DNA of 64,000 nt from Argopecten irradians (Eukaryota > Mollusca > Bivalvia > Pectinida > Pectinidae), in assembly GCF_041381155.1 (NCBI RefSeq), contig NC_091138.1:33969604-34033603 (forward strand). Direction: 5' to 3'. Under the pieces are notes generated by a model that was not told the origin of the DNA, did no database searches, and saw only the letters and a list, made by a program, of their open reading frames with translations. A program made the translations under genes and the position numbers. Of this stretch, positions 47,914-60,207 are shown piece after piece. Position 1 is the first letter of the stretch. The number at the start of each line of letters is the position of its first letter.

Positions 47914-50900
47914 ATGACAGCAGTAAATGTTTTCCTGTTTTTACTGGTATTATCAGGAATATCAGCAAGGCGACGTCCATGTGAAAACGAGTAAGTATTG
48001 TTCAAATGTTACACCTTCCTCGATATTCCAGGGGTTACTATCACTGTCGTTATATTAACTCTGGAAGGAATATAGCAAAACTGAAGGTATTTCAGGAGAA
48101 AATAGACTCCTTCAGGCATTCAGAGACTGCCGCACACAGAGCCTTTAGTTTTGCTATGACATATTTCAGGAGTGAACGACAGTGATAGTAACCTCTGGAG
48201 TACCAAGGATGATGTTACACAGCACAAAGCCAGTTTTATTTAACTTACCTGATTCTTTGTAAATCAAGCTTTGCTGAATTCCAGTTTTCCTCTTCCACCA
48301 TTTTATATTTGGTCATTACTGATCAATGAAGAAAACATACGTATCAATTGTATATCATAAACATTACAGCAACATGTAAATTATAACCATATTAAGATAT
48401 TCATCTGCAATCCAATACTTTATAATTACTTAGATGTGTACTTATATATGTATCCGAATCGAGTTGATATGGCTATAGATAATAGTTTATAATTATTTAG
48501 ATGTGTACTTATGTATCCGAATCGAGTTGATATGGCTATAGGTAATAGTTTATAATTACTTAGATGTGCACTTATGTATCCGAATCGAGTTGATATGGCT
48601 ATAGATAATATTTTATAATTATTTAGATGTGTACTTATGTATCCGAGTCGAGTTGATATGGCTATAGATAATATTTTATAATTATTTAGATGTGTACTTA
48701 TATATGTATCCGAGTCGAGTTGATATGGCTATAGATAACAGTTTAAATAACCGCAAAGTGAATGTATAAAAAAGTTATTGGTAAACAATGCCGTACTTTG
48801 AAATTGAAAAAAATACCTTTTAGTAACTTTAAAAATATCCACAGTAATGAATCAGATAAGTTGTGCTATAGAAATGCATCAAGCTTGATTTATTTAAAAT
48901 TTAAATAAAATTCTTGACACGTTTAATTTTAGAATATTAATGTAAATATCACCTTTTAGTCATTTCCATGCAAATCTTTATCTGGTGTTGGTTTTTTTTT
49001 TTCTTATTTTTTTTGTCGTTGTATTTTTCATGAAGGTCCTACAATACGGAAGTCCATTGTCGCCAATTTGAAATTAAATCTGAAAATAAAGAAAGTATTG
49101 CGATTGTATGCAATGTTTCTATGAACTACAATGCAATTCTGGGCCCAGTAACTAGGTTAATCACATGATTAGTGATATATTCATTTCTCATTTGCTGCAA
49201 AATTTGTGATTGTATCTTTACTAAAATTAGCAAGTTAGCGATGAATGGTGTTCTTGTGAAAATTTTTGTAACATTCGTCCTACCAGAAGTTATTTTATCT
49301 TGATTTGAATACTGTGATAGCCTAATCACCTTTTAAACAACTGGGCGCTATTTTCTATTTTTATTTACAGTTGTGACTGTCGGATGGCACAGGGGCACAG
49401 ATGTGTACACAGACAGGAGAGAAACAAACTGATCCACTGCTCTCTTAAACCTGAACAAGGCAGCTGTTTCTGTCTAAGAAGTATGTATAATGTAATATTA
49501 ACGTCCACCTCTGTATATAGTCAGCCTCATTGTTATTGCATAAAATAATAAGACCACTTTCTTAAGATCCCAAATGACTAATTCAGCACAATATATGATT
49601 AACACGTTTAGCATAATTTTACCTTGTCCTTTGGGTTGTCTTTGTACACGGTTAATTCGACTGTATATCAATATTTTATATAGCAAATGCATGCAATATA
49701 TCGTGGTAGATTTTTATTTACAATAACTGCTATGTGATTTATGTGTTCATTGTATGAGTATATCAATCAGTTTAAACACACTTTATTGGCAAAATATAAC
49801 AACGAGGATTAGACACACGTTTTCATAACTTAGAAAGCATTTTCCATACAAATTATTTACATAAATATGTACGTACAATATAATAGAGCGTTATAAATGT
49901 TATTTTTTATATAAACGTAGAGACACGGATTGGGAAAACAAAATGGAAAATGTTTTGCCAATTTATAACAAAGAGAGAGAGAGAGAGAGACAGAGAGGGG
50001 AAGGATGTCATATTTCGTCAAATTATAATATTTCACTTGCGATACATATGATATTGATGTACCTATATAGAAATCAATTCCGATGCCAACGACAGTGGTT
50101 GTTTCACGTTACACTTTCTAAATCCTGATGCTTTATCGAATGACCATTATTCCGTTCCTTAGTTGCTTTCTCCTTACCACTCCTTGCGTTCTTGAATATG
50201 TTTCTCCTCCGTATTCCATCTTTCCATATTACAAAGTAAGCTCTCTTGCGGGTAGGTATCGATTGTTACGTCATTATTTTGTCAGCGCAATTCACGTCGT
50301 TTTCTCCGAAATGTCTGACGTTACGTTCACAAACACATGACGTCACAATCAATACCTACCCGCAAGGGCAGATAACACTATAAAATACAGAATATTAAAT
50401 ACTACAGGTTGTGTATTACTAGACGGGACGATGATCAAAAAGGGCAAGATCGTTAATAGGGACTGTAACAACTGTACCTGTGATATACCGAAGCACAACA
50501 AAGTAAGACATCCTGAAAATGCATCTTCTCGAATTGTGTGGAAAAAACTTATTATGAATTGAAATACAGCATGCATAAAATATAGTTTTGCTTTACTCAG
50601 CATTGATTTTGTTTCGAATACATGAACGAAAGTTTTACTTCGAAATGATTTTGTTTCGAATACAATCAATTTAACATTTTGTACAAATGAAAGTTTTAGT
50701 TGGAATTGATACTGTTTTAAACACAATAAATTTAACATTTTGTACAAATGAAAGCTTTACTTGGAATTAAATTTTCGCTTCGAATAAAATCAATTTAACA
50801 TTTTATACAAAACCATTAGTACACAGAGCTATCAATCTTTATTACTAGGCCTATTACATGTTTTAAAATTCGAATGTTAAGAATAAATAATGTCCATACC

Positions 50901-50979
50901 ATGGATAATTCTACTACAGAATTAAATGCGTTACCCCATCTGTCTGTTTCAGGCGACTTGCGGTACCAACACGTGTTGA
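47914..50979 (+). CDS. Small secreted cysteine-rich protein, VWC/pacifastin-like C-terminus
   Basis: Four coding exons: 47914-47990, 49371-49480, 50408-50502 and 50953-50979, together 102 residues. Every junction has GT-AG sites and compatible phases, which is strong evidence for a real gene although no exon is over 37 codons. Exon 1 encodes a signal peptide (hydrophobic VFLFLLVLSGISA, then RRR). Exon 2 is Cys-rich (CDCRMAQGHRC, then CSLKPEQGSCFC). Exons 3-4 give C-x17-CNNCTC-x9-C-x4-C, with DG and GK after the first Cys. This spacing fits a single VWC domain and also resembles pacifastin protease-inhibitor repeats; I cannot separate the two. Expected to be extracellular. Function unknown. 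A MITE ends about 20 bp before the exon 3 acceptor. Confidence 0.78.
48015..48211. mobile_element. Palindromic MITE, CATCCTCGAT family (copy 5)
   Basis: 197 bp in intron 1 of the cysteine-rich gene. Ends CTTCCTCGATATTCCAGGGG and TACCAAGGATG are inverted. It is flanked by a perfect 9-bp duplication ATGTTACAC (48006-48014 and 48212-48220). Confidence 0.92.
48418..48740. repeat. About 63-bp tandem repeat, five units
   Basis: Units contain TTATAATTACTTAGATGTGT, CTTATGTATCCGAATCGAGT and TGATATGGCTATAGATAATA. It lies in intron 1 of the cysteine-rich gene. Confidence 0.93.
49500..49665. mobile_element. Pogo/Tc1-like MITE (AACCTG...GACCACC family), diverged
   Basis: Shares CCACCTCTGTATATA, AATAAGACCACTTTCTTAAG and TGTCCTTTGGGTTGTCTTTG with 422-600. 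It lies in intron 2 of the cysteine-rich gene. Confidence 0.5.
49973..49991. repeat. (GA)n microsatellite
   Basis: GAGAGAGAGAGAGAGACAGAG run. Confidence 0.9.
50214..50387. mobile_element. Palindromic MITE, TTGCGGGTAGGTAT family
   Basis: Arms CTCTTGCGGGTAGGTATCGA and ATCAATACCTACCCGCAAG with outer ends CCATATTACAAAGTAAGC and GATAACACTATAAAATA. It ends about 20 bp upstream of the exon 3 acceptor of the cysteine-rich gene. Confidence 0.8.
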
Positions 50980-51027
50980 TGTAATATGGACAAAGGTGGA
51001 AACATTTTTTTTTAAACTATACAAGTG

Positions 51028-51033
51028 AATAAA
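51028..51033 (+). promoter_or_regulatory. Polyadenylation signal AATAAA of the cysteine-rich gene
   Basis: AATAAA lies 49 bp after the stop codon, on the gene strand. Confidence 0.6.
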
Positions 51034-52480
51034 AACGCTTCCAAGCACTCATTTGCTTTTCCTTGTCGTTGTGACTAGAGAGAAATGGGCCGTAAAGTGT
51101 TAACGGTGGCCAGGAACAATGGGATTAGTCCTGTATTTTTTCAAAATAAACAGTAATTGCGTGAGAGTAGTTTATATTTTCTTTTAACGTCATTCTGATT
51201 GGTAGTTCTTTCAAACGAAATGAGCCGCAAAAATCGAAAATTTTGGAGGTCAAAAAAATCAAAAAAAAATCAAGAAACTAAGGGAAATGACACGCGTGAC
51301 GTCATATGAAGTGCGTTATTCACAATTTTCTTATAATGTAGGTGGATATGATTTAAATGTGTATATACAAATCAGTTGAAATGTGCTGTGAAAGCAACCA
51401 ATTGGAGAAACAATGGACAAAGAAAATGGCTTAAAGTGTACACGGAACGGAAAATAATATTTAGATATGTTATTCTGTTTAATCTCCTAACAAGAATGTT
51501 GAAAACCGCATCAAAATCGGCCGCTTCAGTACCGAGATACAGCCCTCCGAAGTGCTCGATTTTTACCTGTATATCGACTGCTAATCAGGGAATCGGCCAC
51601 TCACGCTGATTCGGGGAATAACCGGATGTGACGTCACGAGGACAACGGCAGTGAGGTGTTCGGTAGTGGGGTTATAGCACAAAGGGGGACATATATGTAT
51701 TCCTGAAACGGGTTTACGAGAATTTTACAAATATATATACAGTACACAGTTATGTTGACGATTTAATTATATATATAGTAGGAAATATTACAACTGAAAT
51801 CAGGCTAAATACATATGTAGATGAGCGGAAACACGTATACGTTATTTATGTTTCTGGTACATTTAACTAGAGATCTTATCTTTGTTTTAACAACTTTCTA
51901 AATTATCAAACCTCGGGAATATCCCATTTTCATAATGTGATCTTAAAAGAGACGAGTTAGAAAAATGATGGTTATATGATTATAATATTCATTTAAATAT
52001 GTTTCTGTTTAAATAAAAATTCTCTCTAGGCCTATGGATTTCAACAGAAATATATATGTTTCTGATTTCAAGAACCAACATAACGAAAAGAAAATGTTTT
52101 AAATGTATTTCATAGTTCAATACACGTAGATATCATAGACATAAATTAGGAGGGGAGTAAAAAAACGGATATCCGAAATCTAGCAACTATCAGAAATATC
52201 AAAATTCTGACATTGTGACATTGAACATTATATTTGCATTGTTCTTTCTCGAAAGCCATTTGTAAATAATTTTGTAGTTTTTTGTTAAAAAAAATAATTT
52301 AAGTGTAACCAGAACATATAAACAAGACAAATGTATAAGGAGTCTTTCTGAAATATATACTGTACATCTAGTAATTGACACACTTGTTATATGTTATGTT
52401 GGAACGGTATATTTTACTGTAAACCAGGGATTTTTAAGTGTAAACAAATATTACATTATACAACAATTACATGATGGTCC
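51034..52480. other. Intergenic, no gene recognised
   Basis: AT-rich; a 77-codon frame at 51376-51609 has no domain. The phrase GGATGTGACGTCACGAGGAC (51630-51650) recurs inverted as TCCTCGTGACGTCACAGG at 57970-57990, suggesting dispersed repeat copies. Confidence 0.45.
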
Positions 52481-52868
52481 GGCGAATTCCCCGAACACCA
52501 ACTCTGGTAAAGACAAAGGGAGGTGTTTATGTAGGGAACTAATGCAGTAGTCGGGTGTAAGGGAATGTTGAAGTTGGTCATATGCTCCTGAAGTAACGTG
52601 AAGAAGCGGGTGTAGATGGTCGGGCTCTTTCCGGGAAGTAGTGCATAAATCATCGGAGTCATGATACCGTCAATCTGCGTATGTCTTCCGAAATTTACTG
52701 ATATGTCGTTCAGTGTTGAGAGGGAGGCTGAGCAGCCGAGGTAGAGCATCTCCAGAAGGTCCTGTCGTCACTTTTACGAGTCTGTCTGTAGATGAAGCCG
52801 TCATGGGATAGGTTACGTCCGCCTCTTCTGTTGATGATGAACTTAACGTTGATCTGTGCGTTTGCCAT
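52481..52868 (-). pseudogene. FLYWCH + MULE transposase relic
   Basis: From ATG at 52866-52868 the minus strand reads NRRGGRNLSHDGFIYRQ then DDRTFWRC, the first half of a FLYWCH zinc-finger domain. A frame change then leads to DGIMTPMIYALLPGKSPTIY and RFFTLLQEHMTNFNIPLHPT, a typical MULE transposase core segment. The second half of FLYWCH and most of the catalytic domain are missing, and the frames do not join, so this is a deletion derivative without activity. Confidence 0.8.
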
Positions 52869-53656
52869 TCCGTGTGTGATAAAATGAAATTACGGAAAAT
52901 TGGAAAATGCTAGTACAGATGTTTTGCAAAATCTATATTACCTAAAACTGAAAACTAAAACAAGTCAGAAATTCTAAGAAAATGATGAGAAATTAAAAAA
53001 TCTAGTACAGTAGTTCTATCAAATATTTACACTTAAACTGAAATGAAACACCAGTATAAATCAGTAAGAAATAGTAAATTGGAAGATTCTATTACTGATG
53101 TTTTACAAAATCTATATTACCTAAAACTGAAAACTAAAACAAGTCAGAAATTCAAAGAAAATGATGAGAAATTAAAAAATATAGTACAGTAGTTCTATCA
53201 GATATTTACACTTAAACTGAAAAGAAACACAAGTATAAATCAATAAGAAACAGTAAATTGGAAAATTCTATTACAGATGTTTTACAAAATCTATATTACC
53301 TAAAACTGAAAAACGAAAATAAGTCAGAAATTCTTTACACTTATAAAGCTGAAAAAAAGCACAAAAATGTATAGACTCAGACAAAGTCTATATTACAAAG
53401 ACAAGTTGATAATTCAATGTACAATGATTTTTTTCTGAAACATGCCACTGTTTTATACACTTTTCTTCAGCAGCTTGACAATAATTAACTGTTACTGATT
53501 TACTGATTACCGATCAGATGAGTTGATTTACCTGAGATTTACCTGTGATCTTGCAATGAGAACAATTCTGAGATAGACTATAACTCCCTATCAACACACC
53601 CTAATCCCTATGTAAACACCCCACCCTACCCAGAGTTGGTGTTCGGGGAAGACCCC
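52481..53656. mobile_element. Mutator-like (MULE) element, non-autonomous
   Basis: 1176 bp. Left end GGCGAATTCCCCGAACACCA then ACTCTGG; the reverse complement of the right end reads GGGGTCTTCCCCGAACACCA then ACTCTGG (24 of 27 identical). A perfect 8-bp direct repeat, GATGGTCC, flanks it (52473-52480 and 53657-53664). The interior holds a transposase relic on the minus strand and about three copies of a 180-bp AT-rich repeat (52905-53330). Confidence 0.85.
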
Positions 53657-54414
53657 GATGGTCCATCGCTAACTTACCTGTGATCTTACTTTTGACACCT
53701 GACGCGAGCTAATCAACAAAGAGTGACAGGTCACTAAACACCTTTCTTACGTAATCTGGTTAGCCCCCTCATTAGTCTCGGTTGACCACGCGGTTTAGTT
53801 ACTGCAGTATACAGGTATAGAGATTAACGCAGCACGACATTGGCTATTCGGAATGACAGTTCTGTTTTTGTTCTGTACTTGATATCTGCTACATGGATTA
53901 GACTTGTCACATAGACATCTTCAGTCTTATTGTTTTCGTCTGACCCGTGCATGATTTTTTTCAATTCAAGACACTTATGAATGAACTTGAGCGAAATATC
54001 AACAAGTCGTCGAGTGTACTGTATTATATGAAAGCTGAATGTATTTCGTCAAAAAACAAATAGATCGATTTCAGATATAACGCAATTAGTAGATGCATTT
54101 ACATATATGCAGAAAATTCTGTTTGGAATCATAACTTAATCGTACGGGCAGGTTTTATAAAAAAAGTCAGAAATTTGTTAAGCGGGTTTGACCAGTAGAC
54201 ATTCAAAGACCCGACTCGGGCTTTGAATAACATAATCAAGAATCCTTGATATAATAATCACATATATGTTTTTCCAACCAACGCAGATATACAACGTACG
54301 TGGATTATTATGAACATTTTATTGTGTATAATTTTGCAGTAATTGCGTAGAGATGTTCATTTATCTAAGACAGGTACATCAATATACATGTATGCATGGT
54401 ATAAATCCCTGTCA
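53657..54414. other. Intergenic, no gene recognised
   Basis: Sequence between the MULE and the G-rich repeat region; nothing identifiable. Confidence 0.45.
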
Positions 54415-57400
54415 GTGGCGTAGGAAGATGAAACGTCATGGGGGGGCAAAGGTCCTCAATTTTTTGTAAAAAAAAAAAAAACCCGCCACACCTACAGGAG
54501 GAGATTAATTCAACTCCCAACCATATAATATATGCTTTATGTACATTTTTCATATATCACTAAATTTATTCCTTGTACACATTTATAGACAGTGGGGTCG
54601 CTAAAAGGAAATTAAGGAATACGCAAATTGGCCGAATTAGCGTGTGAGCGTCGAAGGCGCGAGATTTTGGTGTTTTATTAGGGATCTGAGGGTGAACCCC
54701 AGGATGAGTTTTATGTATTTTGATGATTTTGCGATCGCCCGACAGCGCAAGATTTTGGTGTTTGGGGGTCCGAGGGTCTCCCCCGGGAAAAAAAGTACGA
54801 TTTAGAATGGCTGAGATGTGTTTTAAAGGCCCATTACCTTTCCGGAGCAAAATATAAAGGTTTCTTAAAAAACATTAATAACACCAGAAAATGCATACCG
54901 ATGATCTAAAATAAGGTTACGACACCAAACATATGCAAGATTGCCTGCGTAATATATGAAAACAGTGGAGAGTCAATTCGCTGTTTTGCCGTCTGGCGCA
55001 GTGATAGTCAACTACCGCGCGGTATTTAGGACGACGGCTGGAAACATAATACGACCCGCGTTATGAAAATAAACATTTTATTTATTTTAATCAAATCGTT
55101 CAGAAGGTGATGATAAATGTAGTATTAACGGTAAGTTAATAATTTTTAGGACTCTGCAAAATTATCGATCTTGTTTTACATTCCCATTTTAAAAATTAAA
55201 AGCCGTTTCGGAAAGGTAGTGGGCCTTTAAGATGCATTTTGATGAATTTGCGAGCGCCCAAAGGCGTGAGAATTTGGTGTTAGGGGGGTTCGGGGGTCTC
55301 CCCCAGGAAAAAAATTACGATTTAGAATGGCTTAGATGATTTTTACGATGCATTTTGATGAATTTGCGAGCGCCCAAAGGCGTGAGAATTTGGTGTTAGG
55401 GGGGTCCGGGGGTCTCCCCCGGGAAAAAAATTACGATTTAGAATGGCTGAGATGAGTTTTACGATAAAGTTTAATGAGTATAAAGCGTTCTTAACATGGT
55501 AATTTTTCGATTTAAAGCTACCTGCATTTAGAAATGATAATTGTGTCGTCATAACATTATGCAACCCTACTCGATCTGAATATACCGGCTTCACACCATC
55601 GGCACATTGTTGTGTAACATAAAAAAATGAATTAATTGTCTCGACATAAGACATATAAACAAATTGATCTTTTAAGAGACATTTTTTTAAATAGCACATA
55701 GAATCCCTGGATGGACATTTTTAGTCAAGTTTGTGTGTATTGAATTTTCACTATTTAAGGTTTGATATTATGTGCTTGAACGTTTTAGGAAATGCGTCGC
55801 GCAGCGGAAAATTTTCTAGAATGAAGTACGAAAAATGTGTAGGAGGACCCTTTTTTCTTTCAAATAAGCATTTTTAGAAAATTTCAGTCGGCGAAAGGGG
55901 GGGGGGGGGGGGGGCAAAAATACCCCCCCCCCAAAAAGACATGTTTGCCCGGTGTGTTCTCCATTTGCCCACTTTTTAGAGAACAAAGAAAAGTGTTGGT
56001 ATAGGAGAACAATGGAAAACCAATTATAGTCAGTTCCTTAATAATTTTTACCTGTGTTTACCTGTATTTGTTTACCTGAGCTACCTGTAGTTTGTCAAAA
56101 GTGGCGAATTAGAGAGATATCAATATATACAGTATACAATACTATATATATTTTATGCATTTTGATAGAAAAGTATGCATTATTTTTTATATGTTACATC
56201 TTTATAAATTTCAACATTGAGATAATAATAAAGAACAAAATTGCATCCAAGATTTAGGAGAAGTGTCACGGGAAGAGCAAATTGTTTTATTTACAAACTG
56301 TTTCAATTTCAAGAATTAATTAAAATCATAAAAAACGTCTACATCTGTCGTCATTAAGAGAACCCAATCAATACAATAATGCTTGTAATATTAGCACGTG
56401 TACTTATATAGCTATATAGAGAATATATCACAAGAAACTGTTCAATTCTATAGGATGATACATGTAACAATATACGTGTATATATACATGTATCTTATTA
56501 CTTATATCATATACGTTTTTATTCCATATACATTGTATATCAAACTTTACTGATGTCCCGACATTCCAATTCTACAGTAACAAGAAAGTCAAACATACAT
56601 GTATTGTATATATTTGTATGTTAGACATTGAGAAAATCCAGCTATTTTTCATCAAGGATGATATTTTCGCATTTTTTTGGAAACATCCAGATGGTCGCTA
56701 AAATATCCTCCATGAAATAATTACTAAGCATGAGATATTAATATATGAAATATACCTTTTAGTCAAAATGTAATGTTTGGATTAATTGAGATATATGTTG
56801 TTTACGGTAACCTGCAAAACTTAGATTTGCATAATTTGATAATACATGTATTATATATTTATCAATGCGCATCACTTTTATCACACTATAAAAAAGCTAA
56901 GCATTTCTACTGAAGATAGACTTCTGCAGAATGAAAATTGTTTGAGAGAATGTGAATGTTATACTATAACTGAAGAATAATGAGAAATTGTTCAAAGTCT
57001 TGCTGATTTTGAAATTTCGTTAACTTATATAATTATATACAGTGAACCTACGGATAGTTCGAACACACAATTTTCCCAGAAAAACAGTAATTTTATAACT
57101 ACTGATGACTTTTTATGAAATATTCTACTTTGGATAGTTCGCATCTGTCCAATTATGAACGTAATAGTAAGACTTTTGTCAGTAAATCGGCACGATGGGC
57201 CATAAAATGAATATATATTGCAGTATATTTCAGTAATATTGTCAAAAAGGTGATTTCTAATGAAAAGAGGCTATATATATATATATTATAAAATGTATGA
57301 TACATATAACCATAAACTATTCTTCTAGTTAGCATTTATGTATATATGTAGATGAACTTTAATGTAGTTGTATGTATGTATATATTATATGTTTGTCAAA

Positions 57401-57790
57401 AAGATGGAAAGAACTTTTGAAGTTAGTATCAAATATTAATTTCATGTTTGATGTTTCAATTAAGATAAAAATATTAAGAACATAACTGAGACTACAAAAA
57501 GAGTAACATATTAATAGATGATTCCATGCAATATAATTTTCATGCATGTACATGTTATGCATAAATGATACCCTTATGGAATAAGTACAGTAGCATAGGT
57601 GAAATTCAAAGGTAAAACACAGGTATATTATTGTTTACTATTCTGAAATAGACTATAATCCTTGTCATAACATTCTGCTAATTATTAGATTATAAAAAGT
57701 GGGCAAATGGAGATACAGCCGTTTGCCCCCCCGTCCTGGGGAACGGGGGGGCAGTTGCCCCCCTGCCCCCCCGCTTCCTACGCCCCTGCC
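54415..57790. mobile_element. G-rich transposon debris with GGCGTAGGAAG ends
   Basis: The left part starts CAGTGGCGTAGGAAGATGAA (54414), and the right end, read on the minus strand, is CAGGGGCGTAGGAAGCGGGG (to 57790). CAG-type ends like these are typical of hAT elements, but no matching 8-bp duplication is seen. The two ends may belong to different insertions. Inside, about 54640-55460, a 100-bp unit repeats (GAATTTGCGAGCGCCCAAAG, GGGGTCTCCCCCGGGAAAAA, TTACGATTTAGAATGGCT). A G run with C run (about 55898-55932) follows. No coding gene; 56050-57650 is AT-rich and otherwise empty. Confidence 0.45.
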
Positions 57791-59277
57791 TGTTTTCAAG
57801 CGTTTTCAAACTCATATCTGTGATGAAGGATAATATTAAATAGGTATCGGACATGAACACAGGTATTTGTGTCTTCAAAATCGATATTTACAAACAGATA
57901 GTTTATATTAGATGGCAGACACCAAAAATCGCCTCTCTATCTTATGCGAGTAGAATAGGTCCCGTTGTCCTCGTGACGTCACAGGTCAGGGGTCCCGAAT
58001 CGAGCTCAATGGCTTGGGGCTTCAGGTGTGTTCTAGAGAAAAGTCGCATTATCTCTAATACCGTAATCGCTATGAAACTCGTACTTTCTCAATTCTAAAT
58101 TTTATCCAAAGACGCATTTATCAAGCCTTATATACCAAACCATTCCGTGTACACTTCTGACAACATTGGTCTTCTGTTCTTTTTAGAAGCAAAAATTACT
58201 CGCACTTGACTTTGAACAATACATCAGGTTGTGAGTGACCTTTTGGAAATGATTTGACTATATAAATAATTATGTACATGAAAGATGGTTCATCAAAACG
58301 GAGAGGAAAAAATCGTCAACATTTTGGTTGAATTATCGTCTTTTTAAAGCCATTTAATTCCCATTTAAAAAATCCTACTGTAAAGTTTGTTTCTGTAGCA
58401 TTCTGGAGAAAATGCATCAAAACGTTGCATTATTTTTATGAAGGATTCATTATTGTAGTAACCATTGCCAAATCGACCAAATGGCAGTTCTAATCAGGCA
58501 CAAAAAATATTCACATCTGTGTTGATTAATTTTGTACCAAATGAGAATTTTCTCGATTTAACTTATATCATATCTGAAGATTGATCAATCATTGTGTTAT
58601 TCTTAGGTAGGAAATATTAATTAAGAATAACGTAATGAATAATTCAACATTTGCATTAGTTATGTTAATTATTGCTGACATAAAGTTACATATACTATTC
58701 ACCATTGGACTTTATATTAGGTCTTTAAAAAGCGCCAGCAGACCCCAATTTCTCGAAACAAATTTAAGTAAATAACCGAACTTAAGTCTAAAATTATTAA
58801 CATAGATTACTTAATAGATATTGTTGTTGACTTGAGTCGTCACTTTTGTTTCGAGAAATCGAGGCCAGGTCGACTTTAGGCAATAATGGAAAGTATAAGT
58901 GACAGCTCTAATCACATTACAATACATCAAGTCAAAGCCAGTATCAATGGTAAGGTATATTAACACAATTTCTTGTCCGTATTATGTAGGCGATACATGA
59001 ACAGCATTTGGGCAAAAAAGTGACATTTTTCTAAGCGTTGGTTCCAACTGTTTTTTTGGAAAAGCTTATACTGATTATGAAATGGTACCCTTATTGTCAC
59101 GTGACATATTCATAACCACTACTATTTTTGTTGCATAGCTTCAGCAGGTTCATATTAAGCTTCAAGAGAATTTGGCCAGTCAAGCATGCAATTATTCTTA
59201 TTTTCTCGACTTTTTTTTTGTTGAAAACAATTCTTTCCAAAAAAAAAAAAAATAAATAAAAAAACTTTGTCAAACAT
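57791..59277. other. Intergenic, no gene recognised
   Basis: An 81-codon plus-strand frame at 57853-58098 has no domain and covers a repeat-like CTCGTGACGTCACAGG stretch. Nothing else is identifiable. Confidence 0.45.
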
Positions 59278-59408
59278 GTCTTAGCGACCACCTCTGTAGA
59301 AAGACCACCTACTTATTAAGACTTCACAATTTGCCCTGTGTGTAAAGCCCACTCAGTTATAAAGACCATTTGTTTGTCCTTTGGGTGGTCTTTATATATA
59401 GTCAGGTT
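59278..59408. mobile_element. Pogo/Tc1-like MITE (AACCTG...GACCACC family)
   Basis: GACCACCTCTGTAGAAAGAC at the left and TTTGGGTGGTCTTTATATAT at the right are inverted and match 422-600. Confidence 0.6.
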
Positions 59409-59838
59409 GATGTGGTTTTCTATCAGTATAAATGATAATGTGCATTATGTATTTTCACATGCATAGTCAAGTAATAAAAATCGATAACATTGTTCCCCGT
59501 CACATTCGTTCCGATCAACAAAACATAAAAAGGAACATTAGGTGTTTTTATCTGATTTCACCTGAAAATAACATGAAAAAATAAATCAATGTCATTTTAA
59601 AAGTGAAGTTAATTTCAATTGAATTTACACGAAAAACTTTTATAATAGGCAATGATGAGCTTATATAGTATGATCAGTTGTAAGTGGAGCCAAGGACTTA
59701 TATATGTAAGTCTCACTTATAAATCCTTGGTTGAGTCTATAAGTATTGTATGAATATTATACATATGGTACATATTTCCGATAATGATCAATGAAAATAT
59801 GATCATAAAACATTTAAATAAATCTTCGAGATAACATT

Positions 59839-59852
59839 AAAAAAAAGAAAAA
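59839..59852 (-). terminator. Pol III T-run terminator of 7SL RNA
   Basis: On the minus strand the RNA gene ends CCATTCC followed by TTTTTCTTTTTTTT, a standard RNA polymerase III stop. Confidence 0.8.
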
Positions 59853-60147
59853 GGAATGGGTCCAACTGTATTAGACGGGCTACCCCCAGATGCCTATTCA
59901 CGGGCGCGATCCCACTACTGCTCGACACGGGGACTTTTGCCTGCTGTGTTTCCACCCTGGGCCGATTCGTCCCGCCTTAGACAACCTGGTCACACTGAGC
60001 TCCCCCAATGTGGCCATATTGATACCGAGCTTAGCGCGGACGCCCGATCGACATAGAGCACCTGAGAACAGGACCCCCGCCTTCAAATCATCCTCCAGAC
60101 CAAGCCTCCAGGTAGCTGGATTACAGGAGCACGCCACAACTCCCAGC
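59850..60147 (-). ncRNA. 7SL RNA (signal recognition particle RNA)
   Basis: Read on the minus strand, about 298 nt align along their whole length with metazoan 7SL RNA. The 5' Alu-domain part has GTGGCGTGCTCCTGTAATCC and AGCTACCTGGAGGC. The S domain has GTCGATCGGGCGTCCGCGCT, AAGCTCGGTATCAATATGG, ACCAGGTTGTCTAAGG, TCGGCCCAGG, GTGGAAACACAGCAGGCAAA and AGCAGTAGTGGGATCGCGCC followed by GTGAATAG. These match the human molecule closely as I recall it, including the SRP54-binding helix. A pol III T run follows. The RNA is the scaffold of the SRP, which targets nascent secretory proteins to the ER. Exact 5' and 3' ends are estimated. It is more GC-rich than its surroundings and overlaps open frames on both strands that are artefacts. 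A retroposed copy is possible, but the intact length and terminator favour a working gene. Confidence 0.92.
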
Positions 60148-60207
60148 GATGAAAGAGAGGTCAAATGTAGCATAAGAATGTCGACTAAGAACTATCGATT
60201 ACTATAA

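Noticed and set aside
54566..55699. Minus-strand frames with FFPGGDPRTP motifs
   Set aside because: They translate the 100-bp G-rich repeat unit in several copies; there is no conserved protein and the repeat is dispersed.
59856..60207. Overlapping open frames of 66-105 codons on both strands
   Set aside because: They lie wholly over the 7SL RNA sequence, whose conservation is RNA-like; no protein family matches.
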